Translations under genes and position numbers: made by a program
Source of the DNA: an uncultured Bacilli bacterium
GTDB lineage: Bacteria; Bacillota_I; Bacilli_A; RFN20; CAG-826
Reading direction: 5' to 3'
DNA: 57,266 nt
Assembly (NCBI GenBank): GCA_934168325.1
Contig: CAKPNG010000006.1
Location: 1-57,266 of the forward strand
Notes under the pieces: generated by a model
Seen by the model: the letters and a program-made list of their open reading frames with translations, nothing else
The model's database searches: none
What the model was told of the DNA's origin: nothing
Shown here: positions 10,478-16,223 of the stretch, one piece after another
Layout of the letters: each line of letters begins with the position of its first letter
How positions within the stretch are numbered: position 1 is the first letter of the stretch

Positions 10478-10648
10478 ATTTTATCCTCTTATTATGTTAT
10501 AGACACTTTTTCTATAATTAATACTTAATTAAAACTTACTAATAATCGTATATAAGTATAAAAAACTGAATTATTATTTAAAATAATAAATTATTATTAA
10601 AAATATTTATAAATAAAATTAATTTCAAACTGAATTATTAAAAATTAA

Positions 10649-11752
10649 TTAAAAGAATTTTCCTTCTAAGAAACTAGGAATTATATCATCTTCACTATTA
10701 CTTTGTTCTTTAGTTTCTTCCTTTTTATCTTCGGTATTTGTATTAATAATAGGCTTTTTATTAATAACAAATGCATCTTTAGCAGGAGCAGTAAATATAA
10801 TATCACTAGTAAAATGGCTTGCAATAATCGAGACTAATATTTGATCACTTAATTGATCATTAGTAGACATACCAAATTTAATATCCATATCTCCACCACT
10901 AGCATCTCTTATATGATTTATACATTCTTGGCAAGCATATAATCCAACTTTAGGACCACAAGTAATATGACATATCGCTCTTTTTGCACCAAAAATAGAT
11001 TGTTCAATTAAAGGACAATTTAAAGCAGCATTAGCAGCTTGAATAGGTCCATCTTCACCTTCACCTTCACCAAATCCAATAAGAGCAACACCACTATCTT
11101 TAAGGGTATTTTTAACATCTGCAAAATCAAGATTTATTAAAGAAGGCATTAATATTAATTCACTAACAGTTCTAACACTTCTAGCCAAAACCTTATCAGC
11201 TTCACTAAAAGCATCCCCAATAGAATTGCCACCATTATTCATTAATAATTTATCATTACTAACAACGATTAAGGCATCAACATTTTCTTTTAAATTATTT
11301 AAACCATCAATACTAAATTGAGTTTTTCTTTCACCTTCAAAAGTAAAAGGTCTAGTAACAATAGCAATAGTTAAACATCCTTCTTCCTTAGCAATTTTAC
11401 CAATAATAGGAGCTGCACCAGTTCCAGTACCACCACCCATGCCAGCAGCAATAAATACTAAATTAGCACCTTTAACAATGCCTCTAACATCAGCTTCACT
11501 AGCTTCAGCAGCTTCTTTACCAACTGAAGGATCTCCACCTGCGCCAAGACCATTAGTTAAACTTTCACCAAGAATTAATCTATTAGGGGCTTTACTTAAA
11601 GAAAGAGCTTGTTTATCTGTATTTGCAACATAAAAATCAACATTACTAATTTGTTCATCTATCATGCGGTTAACAGCATTATTACCTGCACCGCCAACAC
11701 CAATAACTATAATTTTAGCTACGGCTTCAAAATTATCTAAATCTTCATTCAT
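10649..11752 (-). CDS. ftsZ: Cell division GTPase FtsZ
   Basis: Tubulin-like GTPase forming the cytokinetic Z ring (367 aa). The N-terminal GVGGAGNNAVNRM motif lies at about residues 18-30. The tubulin signature GGGTGTGAAP is near 107, and the T7 synergy loop NLDFADVKNTL is near 208. The C-terminal core spans about 215-320. A short acidic linker follows and ends in DIIPSFLEGKFF, a recognisable C-terminal peptide of the type that binds FtsA/SepF. ftsA ends 1 nt upstream, so ftsA-ftsZ are co-transcribed. A GGGGGAAA Shine-Dalgarno precedes ATG 11752. All functional motifs are intact, in contrast to the divergent FtsA partner. Confidence 0.98.
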   Translation of the reverse strand: MNEDLDNFEAVAKIIVIGVGGAGNNAVNRMIDEQISNVDFYVANTDKQALSLSKAPNRLILGESLTNGLGAGGDPSVGKEAAEASEADVRGIVKGANLVFIAAGMGGGTGTGAAPIIGKIAKEEGCLTIAIVTRPFTFEGERKTQFSIDGLNNLKENVDALIVVSNDKLLMNNGGNSIGDAFSEADKVLARSVRTVSELILMPSLINLDFADVKNTLKDSGVALIGFGEGEGEDGPIQAANAALNCPLIEQSIFGAKRAICHITCGPKVGLYACQECINHIRDASGGDMDIKFGMSTNDQLSDQILVSIIASHFTSDIIFTAPAKDAFVINKKPIINTNTEDKKEETKEQSNSEDDIIPSFLEGKFF

Positions 11753-11753
11753 A

Positions 11754-12971
11754 TTAATTTCCCCCTACACGAGTTAAGTTTGGATTATTATTTTGACTAC
11801 TTGTTCTTAAAATTTGTTTATAATTATCGTCCAATTCTTTTGATAAAATAATTGCTCCCAATAAACTAGCATAATCTTCTGGATTTGCACCAACTACATT
11901 AGTTTCTAAAAAATAAATAATATTACTTACAAAGTTAATTAATATCTTATCTTTTAAGCCTTTTAACTTTAGACCATTTCCATTAAAAACAAGTGGTACT
12001 AAATTTATTGAATCTAAATTATCTTTCATCAAATACTTAATTGAATTATTTAAATAACTATTCCACTCTTTAATAAACGAATTTACGATAGTATTTAAAT
12101 TATCTCTTGTAAATTGTATTTCATTACCATCTTTAATAGTTTTAGCTATTGCTGGATTATATGCAAATCTTGATTCATCTAAACCGAAAATATCTCTTAA
12201 TTCAATAGCTTTATTTTGATTTATTGAAAATTCATTCATAATTGATTCAGTTAAATTATCTAATCCTAAATCAAAGAAAGTACTTCCACAAACTCTACAA
12301 TTTCCAATTAAAGATAAGGTTGTATTTTTACTTCCAACATCTATATAAATATAACTTTTTTCTTTAAAATTATTATATTCTTCTAAACTAGCTATGCATA
12401 ATGTATTAATTAAAGTTTTATTTATGGACAAATTAGCATTTAATACAGCTCTTTTTATATCATCAACCATTTTAAATGGTAACGTATAAACGTTAGCGTT
12501 AAGTGATAAAGTATTACTTTTCATTCCTAATGGGGCACGACGGTATAAAGTATTATCGTTATCGATTTTAAAATAATTAGGAATAATACATACTAAGGTA
12601 TTAGAATTAGGAACAGATTCTTTTTCGATTAAAAAATGTACATTTTTAACATCGATATTATTTATTTCAGGAGTTGGAGAAACCGTATTTGTAATTTTAT
12701 TTGAATTATAAACTTCGAGTCCAAATGGTGGTAAAACTAATATAACATCTTTCAAATTATATCTATTTTTGAGATCTTCTTTTGCACTACTAAAAGCATT
12801 AGAAATATCACTCGATAATGTTCCAACATCCAACACATCACCATCTTTAAGTGGTACACTTAATTGAACTTTTTTTCGATATATTACTTTGATTTTATTA
12901 TCAAAAACATATCCAACTAATAACTTCAAAGATTTATTCTTAATTTCCAATATTACGTATTCTTTATCCAT
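11754..12971 (-). CDS. ftsA: Divergent FtsA (actin-like cell division protein)
   Basis: Actin/HSP70-fold division protein expected to link FtsZ to the membrane. I place the start at ATG 12971 (405 aa), not at the in-frame TTG 13007, because that TTG is the first part of a promoter -35 box. Visible motifs are phosphate-2 (YIDVGSKNTTLSLI, about residues 208-221), the 1C-like region (DVGTLSSDISNAF) and a weak adenosine motif (FNGNGLKLKG). The phosphate-1 segment reads VILEIKNKSLKLLVG where typical FtsA has DIG-S/T, so the usual Asp and Gly are absent. The C terminus is polar (SSQNNNPNLTRVGGN) and shows no obvious amphipathic membrane-targeting helix. Identity rests on its place before ftsZ plus the actin-like motifs. 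ATP binding and direct membrane binding may be impaired. Confidence 0.85.
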   Translation of the reverse strand: MDKEYVILEIKNKSLKLLVGYVFDNKIKVIYRKKVQLSVPLKDGDVLDVGTLSSDISNAFSSAKEDLKNRYNLKDVILVLPPFGLEVYNSNKITNTVSPTPEINNIDVKNVHFLIEKESVPNSNTLVCIIPNYFKIDNDNTLYRRAPLGMKSNTLSLNANVYTLPFKMVDDIKRAVLNANLSINKTLINTLCIASLEEYNNFKEKSYIYIDVGSKNTTLSLIGNCRVCGSTFFDLGLDNLTESIMNEFSINQNKAIELRDIFGLDESRFAYNPAIAKTIKDGNEIQFTRDNLNTIVNSFIKEWNSYLNNSIKYLMKDNLDSINLVPLVFNGNGLKLKGLKDKILINFVSNIIYFLETNVVGANPEDYASLLGAIILSKELDDNYKQILRTSSQNNNPNLTRVGGN

Positions 12972-12978
12972 ACTTATA

Positions 12979-13007
12979 ATTATAAACTTAGCCTCATTTA
13001 TTATCAA
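12979..13007 (-). promoter_or_regulatory. Promoter of ftsA-ftsZ, predicted leaderless
   Basis: On the minus strand TTGATA (13007-13002), a 17-nt spacer, then TATAAT (12984-12979), a near-perfect vegetative promoter. The -10 box ends only 7 nt before ATG 12971, so transcription should begin at or next to the start codon. No Shine-Dalgarno lies upstream of this ATG. This also fixes the ftsA start. Confidence 0.75.
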
Positions 13008-13071
13008 TTTAAAATCAGTAATTTCTTTATAAAATTTTAGTATATTTATAGTATGTTATTAGTATATTTCT

Positions 13072-13102
13072 AGTAAATTAAAAGTAGGCTTTCGCCTACT
13101 AT
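13072..13102 (-). terminator. Intrinsic terminator between the mraZ operon and ftsA
   Basis: AGTAGGC (13083-13089) pairs with GCCTACT (13094-13100) around a GAAA tetraloop in the minus-strand RNA, followed by TTTTAATTT. It ends the mraZ-rsmH-membrane-protein transcript and separates it from ftsA-ftsZ, which has its own promoter. Confidence 0.7.
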
Positions 13103-13136
13103 TAATAAAGGAGGGAGATATATAAAAGGAGTTAAA

Positions 13137-13373
13137 TTAAATCAAATTTATAGTTTTTTCAGGTAAAACAATATTGTCTTCTTTTTCTTCAGTAGAAGAA
13201 ATCTCTTTTACAGAAATAGACTCTTTATTAGTCTTTGTTTCTTGAACAAGATTAATACTTAAAGGTATAGCTGCAACAATTGAAGATGCGAAAGCAATTG
13301 CAGAACAAATAAGGATTCTTCTAAATATAAAAGATCTATTTGTTTTATGAGTTTTATATAATTTGTCTTTCAT
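13137..13373 (-). CDS. Small single-pass membrane protein in the ftsL position
   Basis: A 78-aa protein when started at ATG 13373, which has TTAGGT about 8 nt upstream. The in-frame TTG 13394 overlaps rsmH and is less likely. A basic N terminus (KDKLYKTHKTNR) is followed by one transmembrane segment (about residues 20-43, ILICSAIAFASSIVAAIPLS) and a short acidic, Ser/Glu-rich outside tail. It follows rsmH by 4 nt, exactly where ftsL sits in dcw clusters, and has the N-in/C-out topology of FtsL. It lacks the long coiled coil expected of FtsL, so I do not assign the name. It could be a reduced FtsL or a lineage-specific division protein. Confidence 0.6.
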   Translation of the reverse strand: MKDKLYKTHKTNRSFIFRRILICSAIAFASSIVAAIPLSINLVQETKTNKESISVKEISSTEEKEDNIVLPEKTINLI

Positions 13374-13377
13374 AATT

Positions 13378-14325
13378 TTACCTAACCTTCTCAATTATTC
13401 TAAGCTTTGCACTTTTAGCTCGATGATTAAGTTTTAATTCTTCTTCTGATGCAACAATTACTTTTTTATTAATCAATTTAAATTTAGGTAAATCTTCTTC
13501 ACTAGGCATTTTATAATCATTTAACCTATTGCCTTCAATTACTGTTTTTTCTTTGAAAATATTTTTTACGATTCTATCTTCTAAAGAATGAAATGTAATG
13601 ACAACAATTCTTCCATTTAAATTCAGTAAATCAAGGCATTTATTAAGCGCTTCTTTTAAAACATTTAATTCATCATTTACTTCAATTCGTAGAGCTTGAA
13701 ATACTTGTTTTGCTGGATGGCCTGGTTTTCTTAATTCAAATTCTGGTTTACTTTTTTTAATAATTTCAACTAAATCAAATGTCGTTTCAATCTTCTTATT
13801 CTCACGGCTTTTAACAATATTTTTAGCAATCGAATAAGAATATTTTTCCTCACCATATTCTTTAAATATTTTAATAAGTTGTTCTAAAGAATAATTATTA
13901 ACTATATCATAAGCTGTCAAAGAACTATTTAAATCCATTCTCATATCTAATTTGCTATCCATTCTATACGAGAAACCACGATAACCTTCATCGAATTGTG
14001 GTGAACTTACACCTAAATCGAATAAAAAGCCATCAACTTTATCAATTCCCAATTCTTTTAAATCTTTATCAATATCTTTGAAATTAGATTTAATTAAGGT
14101 GAATTGGCTACCATATTTTGCTAACTCGATTTGACTATAGTGAAGTGCTTCTTCATCTTGATCAATTCCAATTAATCGACCTTTAGTAGATAATCTTTTC
14201 AATATCTCCTTACTGTGGCCAGCACGTCCTAGAGTCATATCGACATATATTCCATCTTCCTTAATATTTAATCCTTCTATAGATTCTTTAAGTAAGACTG
14301 AAACGTGATAATTACTACTCTCCAT
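13378..14325 (-). CDS. rsmH: 16S rRNA (cytosine1402-N4)-methyltransferase RsmH
   Basis: SAM-dependent methyltransferase (MraW, 315 aa) modifying C1402 in the 16S rRNA P site. It begins YHVSVLLKESIEGL. The SAM motif VDMTLGRAGHSKEIL lies near residue 28, DGFLFDLGVSSPQFDEGYRGFS near 100-121, the conserved GHPAKQVFQALRIEVN near 205-220 and HSLEDRIVKN near 249-258. It overlaps the end of mraZ by 11 nt and is followed at once by the small membrane protein, so it belongs to the MraZ-controlled operon. Length and motifs are normal. Confidence 0.97.
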   Translation of the reverse strand: MESSNYHVSVLLKESIEGLNIKEDGIYVDMTLGRAGHSKEILKRLSTKGRLIGIDQDEEALHYSQIELAKYGSQFTLIKSNFKDIDKDLKELGIDKVDGFLFDLGVSSPQFDEGYRGFSYRMDSKLDMRMDLNSSLTAYDIVNNYSLEQLIKIFKEYGEEKYSYSIAKNIVKSRENKKIETTFDLVEIIKKSKPEFELRKPGHPAKQVFQALRIEVNDELNVLKEALNKCLDLLNLNGRIVVITFHSLEDRIVKNIFKEKTVIEGNRLNDYKMPSEEDLPKFKLINKKVIVASEEELKLNHRAKSAKLRIIEKVR

Positions 14326-14749
14326 CTTTTAATAAATCCTCAGCATTTTTTTCAAATTCTGCTTCATTGCTTTCAATATATTTTTGATAAGCACCCTTGT
14401 CCCAGATTTCTATATGATCAAGCATTCCAAGTATCATAACTTCCTTGTTAGTTAATCCATATTTTGTTATCACATTTTTAGGAATTAACATTCTACCTTG
14501 CTTATCAATAGATAATTCTTGAACTGAACTAAGAAGTATTCTTTGATGAAGTCTCGCTTTTTCTTTTTCAAATGGTAAGTTTTCAAGTTTTTCTACATAT
14601 TTAGTAAAGCTATCTTCAGTATAAACAGATATACATCCATCATAGCCTTTCAATAAATAAACAACGAATCCTAGTTTACTTCTCATTTTTGAAGGAATAA
14701 CTAATCTTCCTTTGTCATCTATTTGATATTCATAACTTCCAAATAGCAT
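14315..14749 (-). CDS. mraZ: Transcriptional regulator MraZ
   Basis: First gene of the division cluster (144 aa). It contains two SpoVT/AbrB-like swapped-hairpin DNA-binding halves, DDKGRLVIPSKMRSKLG (about residues 11-27) and DKQGRMLIPKNV (about 82-93). MraZ is known to bind tandem repeats just upstream of its own gene and to control the operon. Three such repeats (AAGTGGA at 10-bp spacing) lie immediately before this ATG. It overlaps rsmH by 11 nt. The Shine-Dalgarno GGAG (14762-14759) is formed by the middle repeat, 9 nt from ATG. Confidence 0.97.
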   Translation of the reverse strand: MLFGSYEYQIDDKGRLVIPSKMRSKLGFVVYLLKGYDGCISVYTEDSFTKYVEKLENLPFEKEKARLHQRILLSSVQELSIDKQGRMLIPKNVITKYGLTNKEVMILGMLDHIEIWDKGAYQKYIESNEAEFEKNAEDLLKDGE

Positions 14750-14785
14750 TCCACTTTACTCCACTTTCTTCCACTTGTGATTATA
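14750..14785 (-). promoter_or_regulatory. mraZ: mraZ promoter -10 and three MraZ-binding boxes
   Basis: Minus strand: TATAAT (14785-14780) is followed by three direct repeats of AAGTGGA, with GTGGA at 14774-14770, 14764-14760 and 14754-14750, one every 10 bp and therefore on one DNA face. This matches the AAAGTGG-type MraZ site described for Mollicutes. The last repeat abuts ATG, and GGAG from the middle repeat is the only Shine-Dalgarno. The -35 element is uncertain (TTGCTC or TTGTTG about 40 nt upstream). Confidence 0.82.
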
Positions 14786-14921
14786 TTTTATATAAATATT
14801 GCAAAATGAGCAACAACTAATTGCATTTTTTTGGATTTTTTTAAATCAGTTTATTTTCTAACGTGCGTTGAGTCTAAACTTAATAACTATTAATAAACAA
14901 AAAGAGCTATAAAATTAGCAT

Positions 14922-14947
14922 AAAAAAATGCTCATTATCTTGAGCAT
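14922..14947 (-). terminator. Terminator after the 73-aa gene
   Basis: ATGCTC (14928-14933) pairs with GAGCAT (14942-14947) and is followed in the minus-strand RNA by seven U residues. It ends the NrdD-tail/73-aa operon upstream of the mraZ promoter. The remaining sequence of this gap (14786-15027) shows no gene. Confidence 0.75.
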
Positions 14948-15027
14948 TTATTTGAAAATTAAATTTTTATGATTTTTAAATATACTAGAAAATTACTAAT
15001 AAATAACTAATTTAAGACTAAAAATCG

Positions 15028-15249
15028 TTATTTATGTAAACTAAGGTCATTAATAACTTCATTAACTAATATAAAGAAATCTAAATCGATTGTTTCACCA
15101 ATTCCTAATTTTTGAGACATTGGCTTTTCATATTTTGTAGAAATATAATCGATTATATTTTTTATATTATTCTCCTTTAATTCCAATCCAGAATTAAAAG
15201 GGAGAACATAATTGCTAACAAAATCTTTAGTGGCTGTACTGAACGACAT
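15028..15249 (-). CDS. Hypothetical 73-aa protein
   Basis: A small protein with no motif I recognise. It has mixed hydrophobic/charged sequence, no transmembrane segment and no cysteines; predicted helices lie around NNIKNIIDYISTKY and DFFILVNEVINDL. SD GAGG lies 9 nt before ATG 15249, inside the last codons of the preceding small NrdD-tail-like gene, and only 1 nt separates the two genes, so they are one operon. The good SD, tight coupling and following terminator support a real gene. The operon partner suggests a link to anaerobic nucleotide metabolism, but this is speculation. Confidence 0.6.
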   Translation of the reverse strand: MSFSTATKDFVSNYVLPFNSGLELKENNIKNIIDYISTKYEKPMSQKLGIGETIDLDFFILVNEVINDLSLHK

Positions 15250-15250
15250 A

Positions 15251-15526
15251 TTAAAGATCCTCGCGGGTCATATGTTTAACACGGTCATGTTCTTCACTTT
15301 TTTTGCCATCGTTAAATCTATCAAGGGTACCAACTAAATATCCTGTAATACGTCTAATTCTTTCAAAAGGAATAGTTTTAAAATGATATGTTAAATCTAC
15401 ATAATCTCCATCTAATTTAACATCCAAACTATCCAAAGTTTTACCATCACTATGTTTACAAGCGTAATCCCAATAAGCAACTTTTTCCTCGTTTGAAATT
15501 TTTCCATTTATTACATTAACTGTCAT
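15251..15526 (-). CDS. Small protein with the C-terminal tail signature of anaerobic ribonucleotide reductase
   Basis: About 91 aa from ATG 15526, which lies 7 nt from AGGAGG; the in-frame ATG 15532 touches the SD and is a worse start. The C-terminal half, RRITGYLVGTLDRFNDGKKS followed by EEHDRVKH, closely resembles the GYL...RFN.GK..E..DR segment near the end of class III ribonucleotide reductase NrdD. The N-terminal half (INGKISNEEKVAYWDYACKH) is not catalytic. The protein lacks the NrdD core, the glycyl-radical motif and the four zinc-binding Cys; its single Cys is in YACKHSDG. Similar small proteins are commonly auto-annotated as anaerobic RNR. It is likely a stand-alone accessory or regulatory protein. 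It is co-transcribed with the 73-aa gene. Confidence 0.7.
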   Translation of the reverse strand: MTVNVINGKISNEEKVAYWDYACKHSDGKTLDSLDVKLDGDYVDLTYHFKTIPFERIRRITGYLVGTLDRFNDGKKSEEHDRVKHMTREDL

Positions 15527-15690
15527 ATGCATACCTCCTAAATCCGTGTAAGCATATAATAAGTTAATTTAAATATTTTTTTCTTCATATTTAACTTTTA
15601 AAGATAAAACAAGGTCATTTAGTAGATAATTAGTAAAACTAAAAAAATCATATATTTTTGACTAATTAAACTACTAATTTACTACTAAAT

Positions 15691-15719
15691 AAAAAAATAT
15701 TCGACTAGGTCGAATATTT
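15691..15719 (-). terminator. Terminator of the pheS-pheT-yceD operon
   Basis: A perfect 11-bp stem, AAATATTCGAC (15695-15705) with GTCGAATATTT (15709-15719), has a 3-nt loop and is followed by a U run in the minus-strand RNA. It lies 16 nt after the yceD stop and shows that no rpmF follows. Confidence 0.8.
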
Positions 15720-15734
15720 ATTTATTAAATTAAT

Positions 15735-16220
15735 TTAGTCCAAATCAAGGTCATCTAAGATATCAAATGGTGAAGAATGTGTTTGCTCTTTCTCAATATC
15801 TTCTTCTTTAATTACTCTATACCCTTCTCCAACAATTTCTTTATCTTCATCAGGAGCATGGATGGTAATAGGTATATTAGTAATTAATAAGCTAAATATA
15901 AGATTATCAATATCTAATAAACCATCAACATATTCAGTATCTTCACTTTCATATTCCTCATCATTAGTAAAATATAAAGTTTCTTTAATATCAAATTCTT
16001 TATCAAACTTTTTTAAACTTAATGAGCTAGTAATATTTAAATTAGCTAATATGCTTATTTTAAAAATATAAACTTTATTAACTTTTTCTATTTTAATTAG
16101 GCCTTCAACTTTATTAAATTTATTAATAATATCATTTGAATATGTCTTATTAAAAGCATTTAAATCAAGTCTAATAGGAAGTTCAATAGGTTTATTAATA
16201 TCTATAAATTCAAATTTCAT
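15735..16220 (-). CDS. yceD: YceD/DUF177 family protein
   Basis: A 161-aa protein resembling the YceD (DUF177) family, implicated in 23S rRNA accumulation and normally encoded just before rpmF (ribosomal protein L32). It has a beta-rich N-terminal half, an acidic middle segment (NDEEYESEDTEYVDGLLDIDNLIF) with the family's spacing, and an acidic C terminus (DILDDLDLD). The metal-binding-like Cys residues seen in some members are absent. It starts 3 nt after pheT with SD GAGG and ends at a strong terminator. Here rpmF is missing and the gene is attached to pheST instead. Assignment is by overall pattern and is moderately sure. Confidence 0.7.
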   Translation of the reverse strand: MKFEFIDINKPIELPIRLDLNAFNKTYSNDIINKFNKVEGLIKIEKVNKVYIFKISILANLNITSSLSLKKFDKEFDIKETLYFTNDEEYESEDTEYVDGLLDIDNLIFSLLITNIPITIHAPDEDKEIVGEGYRVIKEEDIEKEQTHSSPFDILDDLDLD

Positions 16221-16223
16221 TAA

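Noticed and set aside
10478..10648. Possible small RNA or terminator between ftsZ and the helicase gene
   Set aside because: Only low-complexity A/T with weak AATAAT/ATTATT pairing; nothing stable or recognisable.
11439..11633. 64-aa plus-strand open frame inside ftsZ
   Set aside because: It is antisense to the highly conserved FtsZ core (GGGTGTGAAP region), has no SD, and arises from Ala/Gly-rich codon complement.
13374..13394. TTG start giving an 85-aa version of the ftsL-position protein
   Set aside because: The extra residues overlap the rsmH end, and the ATG at 13373 has a better placed SD-like sequence.
15600..15690. Repeated ACTAATT/TACTAAT words, also near 14990 and 23950, as a possible repeat family
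   Set aside because: Units are short, irregular and expected in such A+T-rich spacers; there is no constant spacing and no spacers of CRISPR type.
15533..15694. Possible rpmF (L32) gene downstream of yceD
   Set aside because: The terminator lies 16 nt after the yceD stop, and no frame in this gap encodes the Cys-containing L32 pattern.
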